Shown here piece by piece: positions 8,570-16,373 of a stretch of DNA of 64,000 nt. Position 1 is the stretch's first letter. Every line of letters begins with the position of its first letter. A program made the translations under genes and the position numbers. The notes under the pieces were generated by a model that did not search any database, had not been told where the DNA came from, and saw only the letters and a program-made list of their open reading frames with translations. Source of the stretch: a bacterium (lineage in GTDB: Bacteria > Armatimonadota > Zipacnadia > Zipacnadales > Zipacnadaceae); NCBI GenBank assembly GCA_030615605.1, contig JAUWYY010000007.1, forward strand, positions 96,819-160,818. Direction: 5' to 3'.

Positions 8570-8836
8570 TTACTTGATAATCTCCGGCAGGCTCTGCCAC
8601 AGGTCCAGCCAGAAGTCGCTCATCACCGCGACCATCCAGCCGCCAAAGATGAGCAGAGCCGCGCCAGCCGCCAGGATCTTGGGGACCGTCGAGGTGGTAG
8701 GATCCGAACCAGTTCGCGCCTGGATGAAACTGACAGCCAGGCCCACAACAAAGGCGGCACCCAGCGGCGGCAATGCCGTGTAGAAGGTCAGCAATAGTAC
8801 CCGTTGAGCCAGTTCCAGAGCTTCCGATCCGGTCAT
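8570..8836 (-). CDS. fliQ: flagellar/type III export gate protein FliQ
   Basis: An 88-residue gate protein with two transmembrane hairpin helices. The segment GLAVSFIQARTGSDPTTS closely follows the family's IQA-x-T-x-I-x-E core. Several copies wrap the FliP-FliR pore in known gates. The usual QE after this core reads DP here, a small departure. Start ATG at 8836. The gene is separated from fliP by a small membrane protein gene. Confidence 0.93.
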   Translation of the reverse strand: MTGSEALELAQRVLLLTFYTALPPLGAAFVVGLAVSFIQARTGSDPTTSTVPKILAAGAALLIFGGWMVAVMSDFWLDLWQSLPEIIK

Positions 8837-8878
8837 AGTCGCCTCAACCTATGCTCACACTAGCGCGAATTCCCGATA

Positions 8879-9307
8879 TCAATGGGCAGGAGTAAGCTCC
8901 ACCAGCAGCATGATGGCCGTCCCCAGTGTCACAACCGTACCCAGCACTATGCCCGGAACAGCCATCCACTTGCTACCTCCCATGCGATATGCCTTGATAC
9001 CAGTCCATATCGCAAACGGACCGGTCAGGCCAACCATAAGGGAGAGTAGTCCCAGTATTAGCGACCATGCCGCCCAACTGTTTTCCCGTGGTCGGCTGGA
9101 CCGCAAGGCAGCGCGCAGGACCAGCCACCCCACCACCCCGATCACGACCACTCCTGCGGCGTATACCAAGATGAACCCCACCACAAACGGATCTAAGGGA
9201 GGCAGGCCGCTGGCGTGTGCTGCCGAGGCTGCCGCAAGCGCCAGGCCGACCACGGCCATTACGCTCGCGGCGTGTAGAGCTCTTGGGCGGCCGCAATTGC
9301 TGTTCAT
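8879..9307 (-). CDS. small membrane protein inserted between fliQ and fliP
   Basis: A 142-residue protein with an N-terminal hydrophobic signal or anchor (about residues 14-32) and three further hydrophobic segments near 41-67, 80-103 and 117-138. It resembles DUF4190-like small membrane proteins only in pattern (GLLSLMVGLTGPFAIWTGIKAYR). Function unknown. The ATG at 9307 is preceded by GAAGG. It is oriented with the export genes and spaced by about 40 bp on each side, so it belongs to the same transcription unit. Confidence 0.75.
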   Translation of the reverse strand: MNSNCGRPRALHAASVMAVVGLALAAASAAHASGLPPLDPFVVGFILVYAAGVVVIGVVGWLVLRAALRSSRPRENSWAAWSLILGLLSLMVGLTGPFAIWTGIKAYRMGGSKWMAVPGIVLGTVVTLGTAIMLLVELTPAH

Positions 9308-9345
9308 CTTTGACCTTCTTCCTCGTTAATATGAGGAATCCGGGA

Positions 9346-10101
9346 TTAGAACGTCGCCAGCAGGCCTTCAGTCAACAACTTCCAGCCGTCCACCATCACG
9401 AATAGCAGCAGCTTGAAGGGCAGCGCCACCGTGGGCGTGGGCAGCGTCAGCAGGCCGATGGAAGTCAGGGTGCTCGCCACCACCAGATCAATTATGAGAA
9501 AGGGCAGGTAGACGATGAAGCCGATCATAAAGGCGGCGCGCAGCTCACTCAGCACAAAGCTGGGAATAAGCACGGTCATAGAGAGCTTCTCGCGGGGGAC
9601 GTCCGGCGGCACTTCGGCCATCTTGCGAAACACAGCCAGGTCCTGCTTGCGCACCTGCTTGTTCATAAACGTGCGCAGGGGCGCTTCCGCGCGCTGGCCG
9701 GCTACCGCCAGATCAATCTCGCCGGCCAGCAGGGGCTGCAAGCACTGCTTATTAATCTGCTCCAGGGGCGAGAGCATCGTGAACATAGTCAGGAATATGG
9801 CAAGGCCAATTATCACGTAGTTGGGCGGGATCTGCTGGGAGGTCAGCCCGGCCCGCAAGAAGAGCAAGACAATGACAATGCGGGCGAACGAGGTCATAAC
9901 CGCCAGCAGACCAGGGGCCAGCGCCAGGGCGGCAAACAGCAACAGCAGGCGTAGATACCCGCCTGTATCAGCCGAGCCGATCTCCAGTAATTGGCTGGTC
10001 GGAGCCTGGGCGCTAACCTGCCCAGCACCCAGGACCGTCAGCAGCGCCACGGCCAGAGCACAGTAACGCGGCCCCCGCTTTAGTTCACGTTCTCGCGTCA
10101 T
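9346..10101 (-). CDS. fliP: flagellar/type III export gate protein FliP
   Basis: Core gate protein, 251 residues, with an N-terminal signal peptide ending near AQVSAQ-like residues. Family motifs are MTSFARIVIVLLFLR, GLAIFLTMFTM, PSFVLSELRAAFMIGF and FKLLLFVMVDGW near the C-terminus. The signal peptide and periplasmic segment agree with flagellar-type FliP rather than with short secretion-system SctR. The segment SIGLLTLPTPTVALP replaces the more usual SMGMMMLPP. Start ATG at 10101, 11 bp after the amidohydrolase gene. Confidence 0.95.
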   Translation of the reverse strand: MTRERELKRGPRYCALAVALLTVLGAGQVSAQAPTSQLLEIGSADTGGYLRLLLLFAALALAPGLLAVMTSFARIVIVLLFLRAGLTSQQIPPNYVIIGLAIFLTMFTMLSPLEQINKQCLQPLLAGEIDLAVAGQRAEAPLRTFMNKQVRKQDLAVFRKMAEVPPDVPREKLSMTVLIPSFVLSELRAAFMIGFIVYLPFLIIDLVVASTLTSIGLLTLPTPTVALPFKLLLFVMVDGWKLLTEGLLATF

Positions 10102-10111
10102 CTCGGTCCTG

Positions 10112-10837
10112 TTACCCTATCAGTCTCTGGATATTGCCGCCGAGTATGGGGCCCAGTTCATCCTCCGTCAGCCCCAGCTTCATAATCTTTTCGAGTTCAA
10201 CATATGGGAAGTTGAAATAGGGCAACGCCGTCCCGGAGATATCCGACCCAAAGATTATTCGCTCAGCCCCGACGTTGTCCAGCGCTTTTTCGATAGCTGC
10301 CAGCTCGGCCGTCGAGGTACCGTAGTAGATATGGGGATTATCGTAAAACGCCTCGACTGCCTCGTATCCCCCATTTAAGCTGCCCATATGCGGGATAATG
10401 ATGTTGAGTTGCGGATTGCGCTCAATAAAGGCGACGGTCACGGGGAATTCTTCCTCAAGTATCACCGGCAGATTGCGGGCGCGGATGGCCTGGAGCATTG
10501 CCTCACAGCGCGGGTCCTCATAGTCGTAGCAGGGCTCGTCGGCATGCCGATGCCACTTAATGCCCCGCCACGGCTGCCAGTCACTGGGCTGGGCATAGCC
10601 GTTCCAGACGAAATAGAAAGGATAGAGCCGGGGATTGTCCTGGGCGGCGGCCAATACGTAATCGTTGGCTTGCCGGCGGCTTTCATCAGAGTCAGTGCAG
10701 CGGTATATATCCTCGGGGAATGCGAATATGACCGCTCCATCAGCATTGCACCTGGCCAGATCTGCAGCCAGATCGTCGGGCGTGTACTGCTTGAAGGGCT
10801 GATTACCCAGGTGAACGTGGGCGTCAATTATCCGCAT
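10112..10837 (-). CDS. amidohydrolase family protein (amidohydrolase 2-like)
   Basis: TIM-barrel metal-dependent hydrolase, 241 residues. The N-terminus MRIIDAHVHLG has the HxH metal motif, IPHMG carries a central conserved His, and IIFGSDISG near the C-terminus supplies the catalytic Asp. The substrate cannot be predicted. The ATG at 10837, 14 nt inside the end of fliO and preceded by GTGAGGAG, is preferred over the longer frame to 10882. It sits between fliO and fliP, a place where no hydrolase is normally found, and overlaps fliO, which suggests translational coupling. Confidence 0.88.
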   Translation of the reverse strand: MRIIDAHVHLGNQPFKQYTPDDLAADLARCNADGAVIFAFPEDIYRCTDSDESRRQANDYVLAAAQDNPRLYPFYFVWNGYAQPSDWQPWRGIKWHRHADEPCYDYEDPRCEAMLQAIRARNLPVILEEEFPVTVAFIERNPQLNIIIPHMGSLNGGYEAVEAFYDNPHIYYGTSTAELAAIEKALDNVGAERIIFGSDISGTALPYFNFPYVELEKIMKLGLTEDELGPILGGNIQRLIG

Positions 10838-11234
10838 AGCTGGTATGCTCCTCACTGTTGGCAGACTGACGCTCATACTCATCTCGAGGCAACTCAGCTA
10901 GCGTCCGCAGTCCCTCGTTGCCACCCCCAACAATCAGAATACGGTCGGCGACCTCCAGGATATAGACCCAGCGGCCGCCCCCGAGGTGGCGGCTTTCCAC
11001 TACCCGCAGCCTGTCACCCTTGTGAGTGGGGGCGGCCTGGGAAAGGCGGCGCAGGCCGAAGTAAATTGCATAGATCAAACCGACGACTACCGCCAGGCTG
11101 ATGCCGGCCTGCAGCAGGTAGTAGAGCGAGCTGTGGCCGGCGGCGGAGCCTTGCTCCGGCTGGGCGGAGGCACACCCGAAGCCAACGAGCAGCAACAGCC
11201 CGGCAGAGCTGACAGCCTTCAGCAGCGTACGCAT
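10824..11234 (-). CDS. fliO: FliO-like flagellar biosynthesis protein
   Basis: A 136-residue protein with a signal-like N-terminus (lipobox-like VGFGCASA), one transmembrane helix at about 38-61 (LLQAGISLAVVVGLIYAIYFGLRRL) and a small cytoplasmic domain with RVVESRHLGGGRWVYILEV, which fits the FliO pattern. FliO helps assemble FliP rings. Its place between fliN and fliP supports the assignment, since sequence conservation in this family is low. Start ATG at 11234, 3 bp after the fliN stop. Confidence 0.8.
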   Translation of the reverse strand: MRTLLKAVSSAGLLLLVGFGCASAQPEQGSAAGHSSLYYLLQAGISLAVVVGLIYAIYFGLRRLSQAAPTHKGDRLRVVESRHLGGGRWVYILEVADRILIVGGGNEGLRTLAELPRDEYERQSANSEEHTSYADN

Positions 11235-11237
11235 CGG

Positions 11238-11555
11238 TCATTCCTCCTCGGTCGGCCCAGAATTGATTATCTGCAGGATGCGCAGGGCAAGCTGACCATC
11301 CACCTCGACCAGCTCGCCACGCGCCACGATTTGCCCGCCTGCCGTAATCTGCACAGCATCGGCGGACTCACCCAGCGTCAAGATGGCTCCCGGCTCCATC
11401 GCGGCAAGCTCGCTTGCCGACAAGGTCACCGAGCCTATGCGCGCTTCCAGGGTCACCGGCAACTGATCAAGCAGCTCGGCATCAATCAGGGGCAACCCGC
11501 TGATTTCTTCCGAGGAGTCTAACCTATCAGCCGAGGATTCATTGATCTCTGCCAC
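11238..11555 (-). CDS. fliN: FliN/SpoA-domain protein
   Basis: A 105-residue SpoA-domain protein of the FliN/YscQ family, which forms the cytoplasmic C-ring or sorting platform. The segment LPVTLEARIGSVTLSASELAAMEPGAILTL and the following GQIVARGELVEVDGQLALRI match the family. The GTG at 11555 follows AAGGGGGG; a TTG at 11597 is possible. FliM, the usual partner, is not in the window. It is the first gene of the cluster, just upstream of fliO. Confidence 0.9.
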   Translation of the reverse strand: MAEINESSADRLDSSEEISGLPLIDAELLDQLPVTLEARIGSVTLSASELAAMEPGAILTLGESADAVQITAGGQIVARGELVEVDGQLALRILQIINSGPTEEE

Positions 11556-11724
11556 CGGACAGATGCCCCCCTTGTGACAGCCTAAGACAGCTAGCAACAG
11601 AGCAAGCGAAGAAAGCGTCCGGATACCAGTTCAACGGGATAGGCGGAGGTGAGCCGTCGGCGGACCGCAGACCCAGCGGACCTCCCCCCGAAGACGAACT
11701 GATCCCAGCCGCCTCTAAGGGGAG

Positions 11725-11753
11725 AGTCTATCACGAACTGACGCTGGTGACAA
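11725..11753 (-). promoter_or_regulatory. possible promoter of the fliN-flhB cluster
   Basis: Minus-strand TTGTCA and TAGACT with 17-bp spacing, about 170 bp upstream of fliN. The 267 bp between fliN and the kinase-like gene contain no convincing gene. Confidence 0.4.
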
Positions 11754-11822
11754 GGGGAGTAGCTGCAGCCGGCCACCAGGCTGGCATTGAGGATAGCTGG
11801 CAAACGACGCTGCCAGAATATC

Positions 11823-12623
11823 TCAGGCCACTGACTGCTGGCGCTGCTGGTCGGCGTGGCTTGCCTGAGCTTGCGCTGGGGTCATCTGGCCAGCCGCGAT
11901 GGCCCGATGCCTGGGCAACAACAGACGGACGCCGTCGCGGCCGTCACCCAACGGGGCCACATCGCCCTGATGGACTTCGATGATCCGGCCGACTGCTTGC
12001 ATCGTGACATCATTCCACTGCGACCTGCCCGCAGCGCCCAGGGCCTGACTCTCTTCGTCGGAGCTGGCATATTCAACTACGATCTCGACCGCTTCTGCAC
12101 TATCCACCGCGGTTCGGGGCTCGAGTCGCACTGATACGCGGCTGCCTTCGGGCAGGTTGAGAATACCGTGTTCCAGGCAGCCACGGACAGCCTGAGTGAG
12201 GTAGCCACGCTTGCCTTGCACTACCAGCGATTCCGAATCGGATGGCGTCTCCAGGGTTATCGAACGGTGGCGGGCGAGTTGCCACAGCGGCTGAGCCGCT
12301 TCCCACACAATTTCGTTCAACTCAACGATACCAACATCACTACTGTCCAGACGGTCACTGATCAAGCTGACCAGATCGTCCAGGAGCCGGCCAATGTGTT
12401 GAGCATGGTCGTTGATAACCTGGCAATGGCGGCGGACCTTGGCGGGTGGTGACTCGGGGTCCGTGGCCAGGGCTTCGGCGCTAATGCTGACCGGAGTAAG
12501 TGTGGAACGAATCTGGTGGGCGACCGACCGGATCAGGGCCTGCTGTTGCTGGTTCCAGGCGGTCTGGCGGAGCACCGGCGACGGTGCAGCATCGTAACTC
12601 AACATATGCTCTGCTCTATCCAT
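11823..12623 (-). CDS. degenerate histidine kinase-like protein
   Basis: A 266-residue soluble protein with a histidine kinase layout. An H-box-like AHQIRSTLTPVSISAEAL lies near residues 35-52 (phospho-acceptor His36), and a HATPase-like C-terminal half follows. In that half, the segment aligned to the N-box reads GCLEHGILNLPEG, without the ATP-binding Asn, and no clear DxGxG box is present; a final GVRLLLPRH matches the last strand. It may therefore not bind ATP normally. There is no sensor domain. An ATG at 12605 is an alternative start. It precedes the export genes by 267 bp, and a functional link is possible but unproven. Confidence 0.75.
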   Translation of the reverse strand: MDRAEHMLSYDAAPSPVLRQTAWNQQQQALIRSVAHQIRSTLTPVSISAEALATDPESPPAKVRRHCQVINDHAQHIGRLLDDLVSLISDRLDSSDVGIVELNEIVWEAAQPLWQLARHRSITLETPSDSESLVVQGKRGYLTQAVRGCLEHGILNLPEGSRVSVRLEPRTAVDSAEAVEIVVEYASSDEESQALGAAGRSQWNDVTMQAVGRIIEVHQGDVAPLGDGRDGVRLLLPRHRAIAAGQMTPAQAQASHADQQRQQSVA

Positions 12624-12877
12624 AAATCCACTTTCAATGCTGCTTGCTGAGCGAAAGGGCGAAAACGGATAACCGTGCTGGCCATTAGTACGTATCGGCA
12701 GTCAGCCGAGGGACTTGAGTCTGTCGGCAATTCCTGGCCGATCATTACCTCTGCAATATCCATGCCATAGATATTGGTGCTGAAATCGGGCAGTCGGCTG
12801 TAATCGAGGCCGCCACATGACATCCCGGCATAATGACCGTTCCAGTGCCACACTAAGAAGGGAAGCGGATACCTCAA
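12599..12877 (-). CDS. hypothetical small protein (weak)
   Basis: An open frame of 92 codons from a TTG, whose stop overlaps the start of the kinase-like gene by about 8-25 nt, as in coupled genes. No domain is recognised and the ribosome binding site is poor. An internal ATG giving about 54 residues is another option. It could be non-coding leader. Confidence 0.3.
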   Translation of the reverse strand: MRYPLPFLVWHWNGHYAGMSCGGLDYSRLPDFSTNIYGMDIAEVMIGQELPTDSSPSADCRYVLMASTVIRFRPFAQQAALKVDLWIEQSIC

Positions 12878-12936
12878 GAATGTATCCGCTGCGGGGTTGA
12901 CCAGGTAATGCTGAAAGCGAAGAACTTACGAGCCGG

Positions 12937-13689
12937 TTAGATCTCCATTGCCAGCATTACTACGTCAGAGATCTCAAAGTTGGAGAAGACGTTCTGGACA
13001 TCATCGTGTTCCTCCAGCCCGTCAAGAAGTCTAACAACCTTAGCTGCCTCGTCATCGGGTACCGGAGCATTGCTGGTTGGCACCATAGTTACCTCAGCCC
13101 GCTCCATCTGGATATCAGCCGCCTTCAATGCCTCGTAGACCTGCTGATAATCATCAGGCTCGGTGCGAACTTCCCAGACCTCCTCATCATCCTCGAGGAT
13201 ATCCTCGGCGCCTGCTTCGATAGCCACGCTGAACAGCTCATCTTCGCCCACTTTGTTTCTGGATACGACAATGACGCCCTTGCGCTCGAACATCCACTGC
13301 ACGCAGCCCGGCGCACCCAGGCTCGCCCCTGACTCTTTCATCAGGTTGCGTAACTCGGCTACGGTGCGATTGGCATTATCAGTAAGCACATCTATCATCA
13401 GAGCAATGCCCGCCGGGCCATACCCCTCATAGAGAGCCGGCTCGTAGCTGACTCCCTCAATCTCGCCGGTGCCTCGCTTGATGGCATACTCAATATTATC
13501 GTTGGGCATATCGGCGTCTTGTGCCTGATCGATGGCGGCACGCAGCTTGTAATTCATATCGGCATTACTGCCCCCCTCGCGCGCCGCTGTGATTATGCGT
13601 CGCGAGAGCTTATTGAACAGTTTACTGCGCTTGCGATCCTGCCGCCCCTTGCGATGGACCCGATTTGCCCATTTAGAATGTCCAGCCAT
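12937..13689 (-). CDS. yebC: YebC/PmpR family translational or transcriptional regulator
   Basis: A 250-residue member of the YebC/TACO1 family, linked to relief of ribosome stalling or to transcription control. The N-terminus MAGHSKWANRVHRK, the segment DMPNDNIEYAIKRGTGE and YEGYGPAGIALMIDVLTDN are family hallmarks over the full length. Start ATG at 13689. A promoter and a short inverted repeat lie just upstream. The usual ruvC-ruvAB neighbours are absent. Confidence 0.96.
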   Translation of the reverse strand: MAGHSKWANRVHRKGRQDRKRSKLFNKLSRRIITAAREGGSNADMNYKLRAAIDQAQDADMPNDNIEYAIKRGTGEIEGVSYEPALYEGYGPAGIALMIDVLTDNANRTVAELRNLMKESGASLGAPGCVQWMFERKGVIVVSRNKVGEDELFSVAIEAGAEDILEDDEEVWEVRTEPDDYQQVYEALKAADIQMERAEVTMVPTSNAPVPDDEAAKVVRLLDGLEEHDDVQNVFSNFEISDVVMLAMEI

Positions 13690-13726
13690 CTGCTAATCTC
13701 TCCAAGTTTTCGCGGAACTCATTCTT

Positions 13727-13743
13727 ATTAGTGAGTTTCACTA
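13727..13743. promoter_or_regulatory. inverted repeat between promoter and yebC
   Basis: Perfect 7-bp inverted repeat TTAGTGA-N3-TCACTAA lying downstream of the yebC -10 box; a candidate operator. Confidence 0.4.
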
Positions 13744-13751
13744 ACACTAGT

Positions 13752-13781
13752 ATTATAACAATTTCTGGGCCAAGACTTCAA
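13752..13781 (-). promoter_or_regulatory. promoter of yebC
   Basis: Minus-strand TTGAAG and TATAAT separated by 18 bp, about 65 bp upstream of the yebC start. Confidence 0.55.
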
Positions 13782-13796
13782 GCCACATCGATATCC

Positions 13797-13823
13797 AAAA
13801 CGCTGGCTCAACCACAGCCAGCG
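13797..13823 (-). terminator. intrinsic terminator of larC
   Basis: Stem CGCTGGCT/AGCCAGCG with a 7-nt loop followed by TTTT on the minus strand, 38 bp after the larC stop. Confidence 0.7.
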
Positions 13824-13860
13824 CTATGCTCTGACGGCCGAATTTGCGCCTGCTGTCGCG

Positions 13861-15081
13861 TCAGTCGGGGGGCTGCTGCCACAGCTTATCAGCAGCCGCC
13901 AGGGCCGCCGAATATACTGCCTTCATCGGTACACCGTGCTTGTGCGCAGCCTCCAGACAATCTTCGTATTCGGGCGCTACGGTGACTACTCGGCTGTCCA
14001 GATAACCTACCTTCACGGACAGTTCTCCAAAACGAGTTGTGATATTGACTGTCTCTCTATTCAGGCAACGCCGCTGGCTGCGAGTCAGGCGCACACCGAA
14101 AGTTGTACTTTCCCGCAGGATCGCGCCAGCGACAGCCTCAGCCTTGCTAGGCGCAGCTATCGCTGAAATCTTCACCGCCGGGCGGCCCTTCTTCATCTGT
14201 ATTGGCGTCAGCCACACATCCAGGGCACCGGCTGCAAAAACCTGAGCGACTACATGCGGATGAAGCTCCGGACTCATGTCGTCAATATTGGCTTCAATAG
14301 TCACTACTTCGTCAGCACTCAATGACTTATCGCCACCCGCCAACTGCCCAACCCACAGGCGTAGCACATTGGGACATCCAGGAAAGTCTTTGCTACCTGC
14401 GCCGTAGCCGACTTGCTCTACTGTCATCGGTGGAAACATCCCCACTCGCTCGCAAAGACTGGTGGCCAGAGCCGCACCGGTGGGCGTTACTGTTTCTCCT
14501 TTGATATCTACCGAAACGGTTGGGTACCCTATGAACAGCTCAGTTACTGCCGGCGGGGGTACCGGCAGGCGGCCGTGGGCGGTGTCAACAAATCCATGTG
14601 AGGCGGGCAGAGCCGAACAGTACAGCTTCTCGACCCCCAACATGCGCAGACCTATCACGCTTCCTACTATGTCAATGAGCGTGTCAATGCCCGCCAATTC
14701 GTGGAAGTGAACCTCCGCCAGTGACACACCGTGCACGCTGGCCTCGGCCTGTGCTAAACTGTCAAGCACCTGCGATGAGGAATTCACGACGTCTGAGGGC
14801 AAATCTGCACCAGCAATCACACCACGCAGTTCGGTATAGCTAGCATGCTGGCCGTGAGCGTGATGATCGGTCGTTCCGTCGGAGGTTGTGGTGGTTACTG
14901 TGACCTTAGTGGCCTGAATTCCGGCCTTGGAGATCTTTTCGGCGGTGATCTCCCAGTCGGTCACGGGCAAGCCCTGCAATTGCTGGCGCAACTCCGAAAG
15001 CTCGACGCCGGCGTCAACCAGTGCGCCCAGGATCATATCGCCACTTATTCCTACTGCAATATCCAGGTAACCAATTCGCAC
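13861..15081 (-). CDS. larC: nickel pincer cofactor biosynthesis protein LarC
   Basis: LarC inserts nickel into the pyridinium dithiocarboxylate pincer cofactor of lactate racemase LarA. The 406-residue frame has the N-terminal YLDIAVGISGDMILGALVDAG (family D-x-x-x-GISGDM) and the metal-rich VHFHELAGIDTLIDIVG. The whole protein is one frame; in Lactobacillus plantarum it is made by a programmed frameshift. A His-rich segment HHAHGQHASY near residue 72 could hold metal. Start ATG at 15081. LarA lies 11 kb away at 26.4 kb; larB and larE are not in the window. Confidence 0.93.
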   Translation of the reverse strand: MRIGYLDIAVGISGDMILGALVDAGVELSELRQQLQGLPVTDWEITAEKISKAGIQATKVTVTTTTSDGTTDHHAHGQHASYTELRGVIAGADLPSDVVNSSSQVLDSLAQAEASVHGVSLAEVHFHELAGIDTLIDIVGSVIGLRMLGVEKLYCSALPASHGFVDTAHGRLPVPPPAVTELFIGYPTVSVDIKGETVTPTGAALATSLCERVGMFPPMTVEQVGYGAGSKDFPGCPNVLRLWVGQLAGGDKSLSADEVVTIEANIDDMSPELHPHVVAQVFAAGALDVWLTPIQMKKGRPAVKISAIAAPSKAEAVAGAILRESTTFGVRLTRSQRRCLNRETVNITTRFGELSVKVGYLDSRVVTVAPEYEDCLEAAHKHGVPMKAVYSAALAAADKLWQQPPD

Positions 15082-15181
15082 ATTTCACCTGAATCTGGCC
15101 TGCGTTGGCTGAGTATGGAGGAATTCGTATAGATAGCAGGAAGTCACATCCTGGCAGCAATTGAGACAAGGGTAAACTGAC

Positions 15182-15478
15182 ATGGTTGAGTTGTCAAGTG
15201 ATCGATTCTTCAGAGTTCTCTTTCACAAGCATAGCCGCCGGGTGCTTGCCGTAGCCATAGGTATCTGGGTGGCTTGGCTACTGGCCGGACGCGGCTGGCC
15301 GTGGTGGGCCTGGCTACCCGCTGTGATCTTGACAATTCAGGCTGTCTACGCCGTGCTGATGGTAGGTGTGTACGCATACCATAAGGCCACCTATCAGCGA
15401 AGAGCTGAGATGATGCGCCAGCAACTACGAGAGGCCGACAACCAGACCCACAACGAAGACCAGGCCCGCCTCTCGTGA
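15182..15478 (+). CDS. small membrane protein
   Basis: A 98-residue protein with two hydrophobic helices (about residues 22-36 and 42-66), a basic N-terminus and a charged C-terminal tail (RRAEMMRQQLREADNQ). Function unknown. The ATG at 15182 is preceded by AAGGGT. It starts a plus-strand run that continues with the nfo remnant and nth; larC is divergent. Confidence 0.65.
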   Translation: MVELSSDRFFRVLFHKHSRRVLAVAIGIWVAWLLAGRGWPWWAWLPAVILTIQAVYAVLMVGVYAYHKATYQRRAEMMRQQLREADNQTHNEDQARLS

Positions 15479-15489
15479 CTGACCAACTA

Positions 15490-15573
15490 ATGCGCCTGGG
15501 CTTTCACATATCAATCGCTGGCGGACTGGCTGAGGTAGTGCCCCGACCGCCATTACCGCCACTGCCGAGATAG
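15490..15573 (+). pseudogene. remnant of endonuclease IV (nfo), N-terminal fragment
   Basis: An ATG frame beginning MRLGFHISIAGGLAEVVPR, the characteristic N-terminus of endonuclease IV (xLGFHVSIAGG), which breaks into a Pro-rich run and stops after 27 codons. No further nfo sequence follows before nth at 15598. A deletion of most of the gene is the simplest reading. A chance match over about 15 residues is unlikely but possible. Confidence 0.6.
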
Positions 15574-15597
15574 ACCGATCCGCGGAGGAGCACAAAT

Positions 15598-16263
15598 ATG
15601 CCACGCGAAAGCAACAAAACCAGGCAACAGCGCGCCCTGGAAATAAACAAGCGCCTCCAGCAGCACTATCCGGAGGCCAATTCCGCGTTGAATTGGCGCA
15701 ACACCTTTGAGTTGCTGGTGGCGACGATTCTCTCGGCTCAGTCAACTGACGAGATCGTCAACCGCGTCATCAAAGATCTTTTCGAGAAGTATCCGACTGC
15801 TGAGGCACTGGCCGTTGCGGACCGAGAAAAATTGGAGCAGGAGATCTACTCTACGGGTTTCTATCGGCACAAGGCCAAGAGCATCCAGACCACGGCCCAA
15901 AAGCTGATTGACGAATTCGACGGGCAGGTGCCGGAGAATATGGAAGAGATGCTCACTCTGCCGGGAGTGGCGCGCAAGACTGCTAACGTTGTGCTAAACG
16001 AGGCTGTCTATTCGCAGACCGACAACTACGAGGGGATCGCCGTTGATACCCACGTAAAGCGGGTGGCCTACCGCCTGGGTCTGACCGACCAGACTGACCC
16101 AAAGAAGGTAGAACAGGACTTGATGGAACTGCTGCCCCGGAAAAGCTGGCGGCAGGTGAGCAATGGGCTGATACTTCTGGGGCGACAGCATTGCACCGCC
16201 CGCAAGCCCGATCACGACGATTGCCCGCTGGAGGACCTGTGCCCCAAAGTGCAGGTGTCGTAG
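15598..16263 (+). CDS. nth: endonuclease III with an altered iron-sulfur loop
   Basis: DNA glycosylase/AP lyase for oxidised pyrimidines in base excision repair, 221 residues. The helix-hairpin-helix LPGVARKTANVVL contains the catalytic Lys127, and AVDTHVKRVAYRLGL holds the catalytic Asp150. The C-terminal [4Fe-4S] loop has Cys199, Cys209 and Cys215 in the C-x6-C-x2-C-x5-C spacing, but the second position is His206 rather than Cys. The cluster may have a His ligand or be labile. The ATG at 15598 follows GGAGGAGC. Confidence 0.96.
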   Translation: MPRESNKTRQQRALEINKRLQQHYPEANSALNWRNTFELLVATILSAQSTDEIVNRVIKDLFEKYPTAEALAVADREKLEQEIYSTGFYRHKAKSIQTTAQKLIDEFDGQVPENMEEMLTLPGVARKTANVVLNEAVYSQTDNYEGIAVDTHVKRVAYRLGLTDQTDPKKVEQDLMELLPRKSWRQVSNGLILLGRQHCTARKPDHDDCPLEDLCPKVQVS

Positions 16264-16373
16264 TTGATTGCAGAGGTATATTCTCACGGATGTCGAAATC
16301 TTATCGATAGCACAGCCCGAGGTGCTGGCTAAGACGTCGGCTGTCTCAGTATTGGCACACAGGAGGATGACAG

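Noticed and set aside
11591..11803. 70-codon minus-strand frame upstream of fliN
   Set aside because: No ribosome binding site, no family match; it overlaps the probable fliN promoter and leader.
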